DNA of 64,000 nucleotides from Marinovum sp048263515 (GTDB lineage Bacteria; Pseudomonadota; Alphaproteobacteria; Rhodobacterales; Rhodobacteraceae). Positions 24,602 to 34,221 of this stretch are shown here, piece after piece. Positions within the stretch are counted from its first letter, which is position 1; each line of letters opens with the position of its first letter. The DNA lies in NCBI RefSeq assembly GCF_048263515.1, contig NZ_JBLXEC010000009.1, positions 62,001 to 126,000 on the forward strand, in the 5' to 3' direction. The notes under the pieces are model-generated. The model was not told the DNA's origin and ran no database searches. It was given only the letters and a program-made list of their open reading frames with translations. The position numbers were made by a program, and so were the translations under genes.

Positions 24602-25039
24602 TCAGTCCTTGGCGACGCGCTGCCGGGCCATGGCGCTGTCGACATCGCTGATGCCCAGGAGCGGTGCCACCATCCGCAGAAGCGCATCCTCGGCCTCGTC
24701 GCGTTCGCCATCGGCCAGCACCACCTGCCAGAGCGCCTCGATCACGCCGATGCGCGCCTCGAAGGGCACCGAATCCTTGATCGCGCGGGTAAAGCGGACG
24801 GTGTCGGGGGCCTCGGATTCCAGCTGTTCGGCGTGGCCGCGCAGGGCGCTGGCCTCGAAGGGCGAGAGGCCATAGCGCTCGGCCGCGATCCTGTCGATCA
24901 GGGCGCGTTCGTCGGCGTCATAGCTTTCGTCAGACCGCGCCACCCGGACCAGAAGCGCGGTAAGCGCGAGGCGGGCGTCTTCGTCTGGCAATTGGGCGGG
25001 CTCGGGCTGGGTCAGCCGTTTGAGGAAATCAGCGAACAT
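24602..25039 (-). CDS. TerB-family protein 1
   Basis: A 145-residue, all-helical protein of the TerB (tellurite resistance) superfamily. Two stretches are typical: LALTALLVRVARSDESYDADERALIDRI near residues 23-50 and EALWQVVLADGERDEAEDALLRMVAPLLG near 100-128, each with the acidic residues that bind metal in TerB. The fold is widespread in proteins of unknown role, so tellurite resistance should not be inferred. A paralogue lies at 25738, separated by three repeat copies. ATG at 25039. Confidence 0.82.
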   Translation of the reverse strand: MFADFLKRLTQPEPAQLPDEDARLALTALLVRVARSDESYDADERALIDRIAAERYGLSPFEASALRGHAEQLESEAPDTVRFTRAIKDSVPFEARIGVIEALWQVVLADGERDEAEDALLRMVAPLLGISDVDSAMARQRVAKD

Positions 25040-25105
25040 TCGGGAGATATAGGCGGAAGATCGGGGAGGGCAAAGGGGATATGGGGCCGGTGATGGATGC
25101 ACCAA

Positions 25106-25298
25106 GCGCGTTGACAGCGGCTGCAAGCCGCCGCGCATCATGCCGGAGGCATGCCTTCGGCGTGGCGGGCCGCCCCTCGGCACGGCGATTTGGCTGGCGT
25201 GAGCGCCCCGATCCGATCTTTTGCGGATTTGGCCGGGATAAAGCGCTGCTGAACTGAGCGAGGGTCGCCGTACCGCGGCCCCTCGCTGCGCGGCTCAC
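25106..25298 (+). repeat. Modular hairpin repeat, copy C
   Basis: Starts GCGCGTTGACAGCGGCTGCA with the GCGGC/GCCGC hairpin. It carries an added central hairpin (ATGCCGGAGGCATGCCTTCG), then CGGCGATTTGG, GGATTTGGCCGGGATAAAG and an ending GCGCGGCTCAC. Confidence 0.8.
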
Positions 25299-25324
25299 GT
25301 CGACGACGCATGTTTGAAGCCCCA

Positions 25325-25494
25325 GCGCGTTAACAGCGGCTGCAAGCCGCCGCGCATCGCCGGGCCGCCCCCCGGCACGGCGATTTGGTTGGCGTAGGCG
25401 CGTCGATCCGATCTTTTGCGGAAGTGGCTGGGATAAAGCGCTGCCGAACTGAAGGTTGATCGCCGCACCGCGGCCCGTCGCTGCACGGCTCACC
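25325..25494 (+). repeat. Modular hairpin repeat, copy D
   Basis: Starts GCGCGTTAACAGCGGCTGCA. The ATCGCCG/CGGCGAT stem closes directly without an added hairpin, as in copy A. GTGGCTGGGATAAAGCGC and an ending CACGGCTCACC follow. Confidence 0.8.
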
Positions 25495-25520
25495 TCAGCC
25501 GTTTGCGATTGAAGCACCGA

Positions 25521-25714
25521 GCGCGTTGACAGCGGCCGCAAGCCGCCGCGTGTCATGCCAGAGGCATGCCTTCGGCATGACGGGCCGCCCACCGGCACGG
25601 CGATTGGGTTGGCGTGAGCGCGCCGATCAGGTCTTTTGCGGATTTGGCCACCATAAAACACCGCCGAACCCACCGACGATCGCCGCACCGCGGCCCGGCG
25701 ATGCGCGGCTCACC
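25521..25714 (+). repeat. Modular hairpin repeat, copy E
   Basis: Starts GCGCGTTGACAGCGGCCGCA. The added hairpin has a perfect stem GTCATGCC / GGCATGAC. The right half (GCGGATTTGGCCACCATAAA) is the most diverged, and the copy ends GCGCGGCTCACC. Confidence 0.78.
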
Positions 25715-25737
25715 TCAAACGGCCACACCGCCACCCC

Positions 25738-26193
25738 TCAGCGAATGCTCTCCGCCGCCGCCCTGGCTTCCTGGCTGTGGTCTTCCGACACGCCCAGCAT
25801 GTCCTCGATCACCTCGACCAGCGCCACCTCGTGCTCTTCGCGCACGCCGTCGGAGATCACCACCGCCCAGAGCGCCTCGGCGATCTTGCGACGGTCCTCG
25901 TAGTCGACGGCCTCCTGCAGCTTGGCCACGAAATCCGGCGTCTCCGGCACCGCCGCCTCGAGCCTTTCGCATTCCGCCCGCATCTTGGCCGCCGCCACAG
26001 GGTTGAGCCCGTTGCGATGGGCGAGGATGCGGTCGATCTGCTCGAGTTCCTCGAACAGATAGGCGTGATCGGCCTTGGCCACCCGCACCAGCAGCGCGCC
26101 AAGCGCATGGGCGGCGTCAAGCTCTGGCAGCGGCTGGTCGCGCGGTTTGTCGCCGCTGAAATACCGGGTGAGACGGTCGATGATATGGGTCAT
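25738..26193 (-). CDS. TerB-family protein 2
   Basis: A 151-residue paralogue of the protein at 24602, with the same layout: an N-terminal amphipathic start (MTHIIDRLTRYFSG), LGALLVRVAKADHAYLFEELEQIDRI near residues 31-58 and EALWAVVISDGVREEHEVALVEVIEDMLG near 106-134. Identity between the two is clear in these helices but low elsewhere, so the duplication is old. The stop of the upstream DUF1330 gene is only 3 nt away, so the two are probably co-transcribed. Function unknown. Confidence 0.82.
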   Translation of the reverse strand: MTHIIDRLTRYFSGDKPRDQPLPELDAAHALGALLVRVAKADHAYLFEELEQIDRILAHRNGLNPVAAAKMRAECERLEAAVPETPDFVAKLQEAVDYEDRRKIAEALWAVVISDGVREEHEVALVEVIEDMLGVSEDHSQEARAAAESIR

Positions 26194-26196
26194 GGG

Positions 26197-26490
26197 TTAG
26201 GGGTCACAGCCTTCTACCAGAGTGAAATCCGCCTCTGAGGCGGCAAGACGCAGCGCCCGGACCTCTTGATAGGCCGGGCTGTCGTAACAGTCGCGCGCGG
26301 CCTGATATGAGGGAAATTCGATGATGACAGTGCGGGGTCTCGCGCGACCCTCGGGCGTCTCCTGAGCGCCGGCGCGGACGATGAACCTGCCACCGAACGC
26401 CTCGAGCGACGGGCCGACACTGGAGCGATAGACGGCGTAAGCCTCGGGATCGGCCACGTCGACCTGTACCACCCAGTAGCCTTTTGCCAT
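26197..26490 (-). CDS. DUF1330 family protein
   Basis: A 97-residue protein of DUF1330, a dimeric alpha/beta-barrel (ferredoxin-like) family of unknown activity. It begins MAKGYWVVQVDVADPEAYAVY and contains the family-typical GGRFIVRAGAQE and IIEFPSYQAARDCYDSPAYQ. The full length matches the family. It lies 3 nt upstream of the second TerB-family gene, suggesting one transcript. Confidence 0.9.
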   Translation of the reverse strand: MAKGYWVVQVDVADPEAYAVYRSSVGPSLEAFGGRFIVRAGAQETPEGRARPRTVIIEFPSYQAARDCYDSPAYQEVRALRLAASEADFTLVEGCDP

Positions 26491-26561
26491 CGCCTGTCCC
26501 CCCGTTACGAAAACCCTGACGCGGGACCCTCAGTCTGTCAAGCGCGGCTCATCAAACGCCC

Positions 26562-27137
26562 TCAGGGCCGTGCCCTGAGCCGCTCGGTCTTGCTGATCAC
26601 ATGCGGTTCGGCCACCGGCGCCCAGTCCGGCGGGGCAAAGAACGGCGTCTGCTGCCAGCGCCCGGAAACCCGCTCGGCCAGCAGCCGCTGGGCAAAGGCA
26701 ATGACCATCCGGCCCAGCCCCTTGTCCTTGGCGGGCTTGCCGGCCCCCTTGGCCCAGACGGTGTTCACATGCGCCCGCACCGGACCCAGAGCCTTGTCCT
26801 CGCCCTGATGCGCTGCGCACATCAGCGAGGCAAACGGCAGTTTGGCCGATTTCAGCGTATTGGCCACCGGCGTGTTGCAGCACGACGTGTGCCAGCGGCA
26901 GAGCCCCTTGGGCGAGAGCTTGAGCAGCGCCAGATTCTCGGCACCGCGCACGAAAGTCACCTGCGACGGCGCGGCCTGCAACAGGTCGGTACCGCCGGCC
27001 TCGGTCAGGATATCGGCGCCCAAGTGGCGGGCAAAGCTCTGACAATCGGCGCAATAACACACCAGCCGCGTGCCCCGGCGGGGCGCGGTCACATGCCATT
27101 CGGTGGCGCCACAGGAACAGGAGAATGTCGCGGTCAT
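26562..27137 (-). CDS. Gfa-like zinc-binding protein (probably DUF6151)
   Basis: A 191-residue protein with an N-terminal Gfa-type zinc site: CSCGATEW (Cys7, Cys9), then VCYCADCQSFA (Cys26-Cys28-Cys31). A further WHTSCCNTP motif near residue 84 completes the metal-binding set as in Gfa proteins. The C-terminal half (RMVIAFAQRLLAERVSGRW) is not part of classical Gfa. From memory this matches DUF6151. Gfa homologues were once thought to adduct formaldehyde to glutathione, but that is not established for this family. No methylotrophy genes are nearby. Confidence 0.75.
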   Translation of the reverse strand: MTATFSCSCGATEWHVTAPRRGTRLVCYCADCQSFARHLGADILTEAGGTDLLQAAPSQVTFVRGAENLALLKLSPKGLCRWHTSCCNTPVANTLKSAKLPFASLMCAAHQGEDKALGPVRAHVNTVWAKGAGKPAKDKGLGRMVIAFAQRLLAERVSGRWQQTPFFAPPDWAPVAEPHVISKTERLRARP

Positions 27138-27286
27138 GACGGCAGGTTAGGCGCAGTCCCCGGGCCGCGCAAGCGCGGTCCTCCGCCCGACCCGACGGAA
27201 GCCTGTCATGGTTCTTTTGCGGAATCAGGCCATGGTGCTAGGCTCTCGGCATAACAATCCAAAAACACGTCTCAGGGAGTATCTTC

Positions 27287-29245
27287 ATGGCTTTCACACT
27301 GTCCCGCCGCGGCTTTCTTGCCGGCACCGCCGGCCTGGTCGCGCTGCACCCGTTCTCGCTTCGCGCCGCTGCCAATCAGGCGCATCTGCGGATCATGGAA
27401 ACCACCGACCTGCACGTCCACGTCTTTCCCTATGATTATTACGCCGACAAGCCGATCGACACCGTGGGCCTGGCCCGCACCGCCGCGCTGATCAACAATG
27501 TCCGCGCTGAAGCGACCAATGCGCTGCTGATCGACAACGGCGATTTCCTGCAGGGCAACCCGATGGGCGATTACATCGCCTATGAGCGCGGCATGAAGGA
27601 AGGCGACATGCATCCGGTGATCGCCGCGATGAATGCGCTGGGCTTTGATGCCTCGACGCTGGGCAACCACGAATTCAACTACGGTCTGTCCTTCCTCGAG
27701 AAATCGCTGGCCGGGGCGAACTTCCCGGTGGTCTGCGCCAATATCGCCAAGTCCATGGGCGCCAGCCCGACCGAAGACGAGACCCTGCTGCCGCCCTACG
27801 TGATCCTCGACCACAAGGTCACAGACGGAGCGGGCGAGGAACATCCGATCAAGGTCGGCCTGATCGGCTTTGTTCCGCCGCAGGTGATGAACTGGGACCG
27901 CCGCCATCTGGAGGGCAACGTCCAGGCGCGCGACATCGTCGAGACCGCCAGGGCCTATGTGCCGCAGATGCGCGAAGCGGGCTGCGATCTGGTGGTGGCG
28001 CTCTCGCACTCCGGCATCGGTGCGGCGGATCATGCCGAAGGCATGGAGAACGCCTCGGTGCCCTTGGCCGCGGTCGAGGGCATCGACGCCATCCTCACCG
28101 GCCACAGCCACCTTGTCTTCCCGTCCTCGACCTATGCCGATTTCGCCGGTCTCGATGTCGAAAAGGGCACGATCATGGGCAAGCCCGCCGTCATGGGCGG
28201 CTTCTGGGGCTCGCACATGGGGCTGATCGATCTGATGATCGAGCGTGACGGCAACGGCTGGCGGGTGCTGTCGCATACCTCCGAGGCGCGGCCGATCTAC
28301 ACCCGGGGCGAGGATCGTTCGATCACGCCTACGGTGGACAGCGTCGACGAAGTGCTGGCGGCCGCCGAGCAGGAGCATCAGGAGACGCTGGCCTATGTCC
28401 GCCGCGCCGTCGGCAAGACCGACGCGCCGCTGCACAGCTATTTCGCGCTGGTGGCCGATGATCCCTCGGTGCAGATCGTGTCCAACGCCCAGACCTGGTA
28501 TATCGAGCAGATGATGCAGGGCACCGAGTACGAGGGCCTGCCGATCCTCTCGGCCGCGGCGCCGTTCAAGGCCGGTGGCCGTGGTGGCCCCGAGTATTAC
28601 ACCGATGTCGCGGTGGGGGATGTGGCGATCAAGAACGTCGCCGACCTCTATCTCTATCCCAACACCGTGCGCGCGGTGAAGGTGACCGGGGCCGAGGTCA
28701 AGGACTGGCTCGAGCGGTCGGCCGGGATGTTCAACCAGATCGAGCCCGGGGCCGAGGATGCGGTGCTGCTGAACCCCGAGTTCCCGAGCTACAATTTCGA
28801 CGTCATGGACGGGGTGACCTATCAGATCGACCTGAGCCAGCCGTCGAAGTTCGGCCCCAAGGGCGAGTTGATCAACCCCGAGGCCAGCCGGATCGTGAAC
28901 CTGGCCTACAATGGCGAGCCGATCGATCCAGGCCAGGAGTTCATCATCGCGTCCAACAACTATCGCGCCGGTGGCGGCGGGTCTTTCCCGGGCGCCTCGC
29001 CCGAGACCACGATTTTCGAGGGGCCCGACACCAACCGCGACGTGATCGTGCGCTACATCGTCGAGAAAGGCACCGTCAGCCCGCGCGCCGACGGCAACTG
29101 GTCCTTCGCGCCGATGGAGGGCACCACGGTGATCTTCGAGACCGGTCCGGCGGGGGCGTCCTATGCCGACAGCGTACCGGGTGTGACGATCGAGGAGGCC
29201 GGGATGTCGGACACCGGCTTCGCGCGGTTCCGCATTTCGTTGTAG
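27287..29245 (+). CDS. cpdB: Periplasmic 2',3'-cyclic-nucleotide phosphodiesterase/3'-nucleotidase
   Basis: A 652-residue exported metallophosphoesterase that hydrolyses 2',3'-cyclic nucleotides and 3'-nucleotides, allowing use of extracellular RNA fragments. The N-terminus SRRGFLAGTAG is a Tat-type signal. Metal ligands appear in METTDLHVHV (Asp41, His43), LIDNGDFLQGNP, GNHEFNYG (residues 126-133), ALSHSGIG and TGHSHLVFP. The C-terminal 5'-nucleotidase domain carries IVSNAQTWY and the aromatic/Asn motif SNNYRAGGGG that stacks the base. Length matches CpdB. GGGAGT precedes the ATG by 7-8 nt. No phosphate-regulated box was recognised upstream. Confidence 0.92.
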   Translation: MAFTLSRRGFLAGTAGLVALHPFSLRAAANQAHLRIMETTDLHVHVFPYDYYADKPIDTVGLARTAALINNVRAEATNALLIDNGDFLQGNPMGDYIAYERGMKEGDMHPVIAAMNALGFDASTLGNHEFNYGLSFLEKSLAGANFPVVCANIAKSMGASPTEDETLLPPYVILDHKVTDGAGEEHPIKVGLIGFVPPQVMNWDRRHLEGNVQARDIVETARAYVPQMREAGCDLVVALSHSGIGAADHAEGMENASVPLAAVEGIDAILTGHSHLVFPSSTYADFAGLDVEKGTIMGKPAVMGGFWGSHMGLIDLMIERDGNGWRVLSHTSEARPIYTRGEDRSITPTVDSVDEVLAAAEQEHQETLAYVRRAVGKTDAPLHSYFALVADDPSVQIVSNAQTWYIEQMMQGTEYEGLPILSAAAPFKAGGRGGPEYYTDVAVGDVAIKNVADLYLYPNTVRAVKVTGAEVKDWLERSAGMFNQIEPGAEDAVLLNPEFPSYNFDVMDGVTYQIDLSQPSKFGPKGELINPEASRIVNLAYNGEPIDPGQEFIIASNNYRAGGGGSFPGASPETTIFEGPDTNRDVIVRYIVEKGTVSPRADGNWSFAPMEGTTVIFETGPAGASYADSVPGVTIEEAGMSDTGFARFRISL

Positions 29246-29288
29246 GCTGGAAAAGTACTGCGGGAAAAATGCAGATTGTCGCCAGTTG

Positions 29289-29325
29289 CCATGGTAGTTT
29301 TCGGGAAAGCCTCGAACTACCATGG
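29289..29325. repeat. 11-bp perfect inverted repeat after cpdB
   Basis: CCATGGTAGTT (29289-29299), a 15-nt spacer, then AACTACCATGG (29315-29325). It lies 44 nt after the cpdB stop, at the edge of the AT-richer block. It could be a terminator or the scar of a mobile element; no T run follows. Confidence 0.55.
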
Positions 29326-29377
29326 AGCGACCACGTCTGTCGAAATGCTCAAGAAAACTTGTGGTTCCGAAGCTGTT

Positions 29378-29821
29378 CTATCTACCTATAAGATTTCGTA
29401 CCATGTCGGTGGTCGCCTTGGCTTGTGACATCGGAACGAACCGTTGGGGATGATCTGCAGCGTGCACGTCCATTCCGATGTTCGGCAGTGGGCGCAGAAA
29501 CCAGAGGCCTTTTGTTCCGACTGCATAGGTAATTGTGTCACTCGCGACCGGCATGATGGACTGCGGCAGCAAAAGCAGGACCGACTGGGTGTTCTGAACG
29601 TTCTTTAGTTCAGTTTCGACTTCGATCCGACCGACTTCCAATTGGCCAGAAGGGGATTGGAGTTCTAACTGTTCGACCAAGGTGCCGACAACGATAATCT
29701 CCGAGGTTTCAATTAACTGTACATCGGTGAGTTCAGCAAACATCGCCTGTGCTCCGTGGGAAAAGACCGCAAGAGCGGTCATCGCAGTAAGTATGGTGCG
29801 ACGTGTCAAATATGATGACAT
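29378..29821 (-). CDS. Small exported protein of unknown function
   Basis: A 147-residue protein with a signal-like N-terminus (MSSYLTRRTILTAMTALAVF; twin arginine, hydrophobic core, cut near HGAQA). The mature part is beta-rich (SEIIVVGTLVEQLEL..., EVGRIEVETELKN...), resembling the small all-beta domains found in exported proteins that report a charge or transit function, but I recognise no named family. Start at 29821 chosen for GAAGG upstream. Base composition is lower in GC than the core genes. It lies beside an M10-like metalloprotease gene on the same strand (89 nt apart), so it may be a partner or inhibitor; this is speculation. Confidence 0.65.
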   Translation of the reverse strand: MSSYLTRRTILTAMTALAVFSHGAQAMFAELTDVQLIETSEIIVVGTLVEQLELQSPSGQLEVGRIEVETELKNVQNTQSVLLLLPQSIMPVASDTITYAVGTKGLWFLRPLPNIGMDVHAADHPQRFVPMSQAKATTDMVRNLIGR

Positions 29822-29910
29822 GATTGTGCCTTCAAAAAGGTGCGAAAAGGGTTCGGCCCGCGATGTTTGCACAAGGCGGGCCGAATCAGAAATCAGATTG
29901 TCTTGATCGC

Positions 29911-30684
29911 TCAGGCTGCGTTGCGCCGACGCCGCCAGCCAAACAGTCCCATCACCGCAAAGGCGGAGCCCATAAGCGGCAACGCTGCGGGAACCGGGAT
30001 CGGTGTCGTCGTTGGTGCACCGTAGATGAACTGCATCCCCGCAATGTCGTCAGCTTGCGGGCCGCTGAACGCTTCAGTGTAGAACTCATTCATCAGCGAA
30101 CCCGGAACAGCTGTGTGTGCAAGACCCAATGCATGGCCCAATTCGTGCGTCATGACCTGGAATACGTCGAAGCCAGGACCGACAAAACCGTCTTTCCAAA
30201 TTTCAGCTGAGTCGAAGTGGATGTCGCCCGCGGCTGACACAGCACCGTTCACTGGTGGAAAGAAACCGTGGGCCAAAGTGCCACCAGGGCCGTCAAATGC
30301 ATGCGCGCCAATTCGGATGTCACCAGAGCCCAGGGTCGTGTTAAAGGGGGCACCGTCATCGGGAACTTCGGAAAACGTCAGATCGGCCACAGCGGACCAG
30401 GCGGCAAAGGCGCTTTCGACAATAGTTTTGAAGAGGCTAAATGTGCCGGGCCCCATCAGGCTGTCGAGATCGGTCGTGGACGTCGCGTCCGTAGGAATGC
30501 CCGCGCTCATGAAGCTGTAGGTCACGCTTGCCCCGGTGCCCATTACCGAAGATCCCCATTTCCCGGGTGTTGTCGGTCCCAGCACGAAATCGGATGATGA
30601 TATAGGTGCCGCATTGGCCGACCCCGTCATCAAGGCCAACGCAACACCAGCGCCGACCAAAGCAAATTTGATCTTGTTGAACAC
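29911..30684 (-). CDS. Matrixin-like metalloprotease with VPxPA-CTERM anchor
   Basis: A 257-residue exported zinc protease. The signal peptide spans residues 1-26 (ends ANAAP). The metzincin motif HELGHALGLAH (180-190) supplies three His ligands and the catalytic Glu181, and Met198 in PGSLMNEF is the likely Met-turn. Residues 229-257 are a sorting tail: PIPVPAALPLMG, a hydrophobic segment, then WRRRRNAA. This is the VPxPA form of PEP-CTERM, processed by exosortase-type enzymes. The start is GTG at 30684, with AAGGGGG 8 nt upstream. No exosortase gene is in the window. GC content is clearly below the window average. Confidence 0.85.
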   Translation of the reverse strand: MFNKIKFALVGAGVALALMTGSANAAPISSSDFVLGPTTPGKWGSSVMGTGASVTYSFMSAGIPTDATSTTDLDSLMGPGTFSLFKTIVESAFAAWSAVADLTFSEVPDDGAPFNTTLGSGDIRIGAHAFDGPGGTLAHGFFPPVNGAVSAAGDIHFDSAEIWKDGFVGPGFDVFQVMTHELGHALGLAHTAVPGSLMNEFYTEAFSGPQADDIAGMQFIYGAPTTTPIPVPAALPLMGSAFAVMGLFGWRRRRNAA

Positions 30685-31166
30685 AATAATCCCCCTTTTT
30701 GTGAATGAATAATTGAAGTTGCGCGAAATAACAAAAAAACGCATGCGCGATGCTTAACGGAAATGTAACACATGTGTGTATAAGAGCAAGAATTTCGCGA
30801 CTTTACCGAGGTGGATTGCACCTTTTGCGTGAAGTACGCATCGAAAGATCTCCAATAGATTGAGCGGTGTGATCTGAGACCCTTCAGAGCGAGACGATAG
30901 GACCCGAGGCATGTTTCTGTGTCATGGCTGTTTCCGCAGCACCCTTCAGGTCTCGGGCTAAGGGATGCGTGCAGAGACAAACCCACGCCGATGTGCATTC
31001 AGGAAGTCAGCGTGGCGCTTCATCAGACTGCGGGGGAAGTTCACGGGGAGCGGTTATGTTGCGTTGATCACGCGAATGACGCGGGCAAAGTCAAAATATG
31101 GCGTAAGGCATGAGCTTTGCAGGGGCCGATCGAGGCTCATACGGCCCGCCAAGATAGCCGACCGTC
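30685..31166. other. 482-bp AT-richer intergenic region
   Basis: No supported gene; short open frames here lack ribosome sites and family resemblance. The part nearest 30684 should contain the metalloprotease promoter. It holds ACACATGTGT, a perfect 10-bp palindrome at 30768-30777 that extends to a near-palindromic 15-mer, a possible operator. Nothing else recognised. Confidence 0.6.
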
Positions 31167-32810
<1,644 letters not shown>

Positions 32811-32996
32811 GCTGAAGGAAACTCCCGTAGTCGAACGTCGATTGAACCGCGCGGCCAGGGGCCAAATTCTCGCGGTACCACGGGAGTCCATCGTTACAGG
32901 ATTCGCGTGGATTTGACAAGCCGACCGCAAGATACTGTTGCGGTCAGCCGAGGCATCTCAATGGATTGTGGAGTGCCGGGCAGGCCCGGCCGGGCC

Positions 32997-33356
32997 TCAG
33001 TCGGCCCGGGGCACCAGCGGCGCGGTGTCGTCCTGCGACGGCGGCAGAAGTTCGTCACCGGGCAGGGCCGGGGTCGCGGCATCGCCGTCGGTCTCGGCTG
33101 CGGGCACCAGCCGGTCGATGACCGAGCTGCCGGCGGAGTTCTGGGCCGCGATGATGGTCAGGGTGATCGAGGTAACGATGAAGGCCGCGGCAAGGATCCA
33201 GGTGACCTTGCCCAGGGCAGTGGCCGCCGACCGGCCGGCCACGGCACCGCCGCCGCCACCCATGCCAAGGCCGCCGCCTTCCGAGCGTTGCATGAGCACA
33301 ACGCCAATCAGCGCCAGCGCCAACAGCAGGTGGATGATCAGGACGACGTTTTCCAT
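32997..33356 (-). CDS. secG: Preprotein translocase subunit SecG
   Basis: A 119-residue inner-membrane protein of the SecYEG channel. Two TM helices (about residues 2-22 and 50-72) flank the hallmark VLMQRSEGGGLGMGGGGG. The acidic, Pro-rich C-terminal extension (about 80-119) is common in Rhodobacteraceae. The ATG at 33356 gives the standard MENVVLIIHL start. It sits 186 nt upstream of pyrG, the usual arrangement. Confidence 0.95.
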   Translation of the reverse strand: MENVVLIIHLLLALALIGVVLMQRSEGGGLGMGGGGGAVAGRSAATALGKVTWILAAAFIVTSITLTIIAAQNSAGSSVIDRLVPAAETDGDAATPALPGDELLPPSQDDTAPLVPRAD

Positions 33357-33559
33357 GGGGCCTCGCGGGGTATCGTGTTGCCGGGCTATGTAGGCGGAAA
33401 GATCCCCACGCGCAACCCGCAACCCGGCAAGAGCGCGCCGGCCTTCGCACGACGGCGCCAGACCCCGACGTCTCTCACCAACATATCACTGGATTTCGGC
33501 CAATCCGACCACCAAACCCCACGGCAGACACCTCAAGGCACCCCGCCCCCCTCTTCCTT

Positions 33560-33614
33560 TTGCCGAAAATACCCTCGGGGGAGTCCGGCCCTGCCGGACG
33601 GGGGCAGCGCCCCC
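33560..33614 (-). repeat. 3'-end hairpin element, copy 3
   Basis: Minus-strand order as in the other copies: GGGGGC-type hairpin, then GTCCGGC-agg-GCCGGAC in place of GTCGCC/GGCGAC (both arms changed together), then TCCCCCGAGGGTATTTTCGG. It starts 37 nt after the stop of the gene ending at 33651. Confidence 0.75.
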
Positions 33615-33650
33615 GATCTCCCGCCACCAGCCAGACGCACCAGCGATCCC

Positions 33651-34046
33651 TCAGGCGTCGACGTCGTCCACATCCGCCTGGCCAGACAGCTTGCGCCGCA
33701 CGATCGACCAGCTCAGCCCGATCCCCAGCACCGCCGAGAGCGCCAGGATCCCCAGCCAGGTGTTGAGCGCCTGGTTGTCCAGTGTCAGCACGCCGACATC
33801 GTAAAGCACCCAGAGCAAAGCCGCGACGATGGTGGCGATCAGCAGCATGCCGAAGGCCCCGATCGAGCGCAGGGTGGCGCGCAGGTAGATGATCCAGCCC
33901 ACCAGCAGCAACAGCCCCAGCAGGATCACCAGCGGCAGCTGGCTGTCCCAGTTGCGCAGGGCCCAGCCGAGATAGTTCATCTCGGTGGGATTGAAGGTGG
34001 CGGCGACCAGCACCAGGGCGAAGGCCCAGCGAACGAGAAAACCCAT
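33651..34046 (-). CDS. Four-helix membrane protein of unknown function (probably DUF6524)
   Basis: A 131-residue protein with four hydrophobic segments (about residues 5-20, 34-52, 60-82 and 93-110) and an acidic end QADVDDVDA. Short signature stretches (FNPTEMNYLGWA, YLRATLRSIGAFG, LNTWLGILALS, GLSWSIVRRKLSGQ) match, from memory, DUF6524, a Rhodobacterales family of unknown role. The start at 34046 (MGFLVRWAFA) is chosen by hydrophobic onset and because longer frames run into the purA promoter region. It is divergent from purA. Confidence 0.75.
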   Translation of the reverse strand: MGFLVRWAFALVLVAATFNPTEMNYLGWALRNWDSQLPLVILLGLLLLVGWIIYLRATLRSIGAFGMLLIATIVAALLWVLYDVGVLTLDNQALNTWLGILALSAVLGIGLSWSIVRRKLSGQADVDDVDA

Positions 34047-34221
34047 GACGGCCTCTTTGAGAAAAACCCGGACCACATCTAGCCGATTGGCGGGACTTGT
34101 CCAGCGGCCGGGGCAGGGGCGCAGCGCACCAAGCCGGGCTGCGGATGCATTTCGCGGTTTCGCCCCCGCGCGGCAGCCGCTATATCGGCGCGGGTTTGGC
34201 ACCGTAACGAAGGGATGTGAC

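Larger units (their letters stand above)
25040..25737. other. 698-bp intergenic region filled by three repeat copies
   Basis: No supported gene. Three head-to-tail copies of the modular hairpin repeat (25106-25298, 25325-25494, 25521-25714) occupy most of it. The short spacers between copies differ in sequence. The region separates two TerB-family genes. Confidence 0.8.

Noticed and set aside
24602..26193. Tellurite-resistance locus
   Set aside because: TerB-like folds alone do not support it; terA, terC, terD and terE-type genes are absent.
27272..29323. Long minus-strand frame opposite cpdB
   Set aside because: Antisense shadow; the plus strand carries a complete set of phosphodiesterase motifs.
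34047..34221. Purine riboswitch upstream of purA
   Set aside because: None of the conserved junction sequences could be found.
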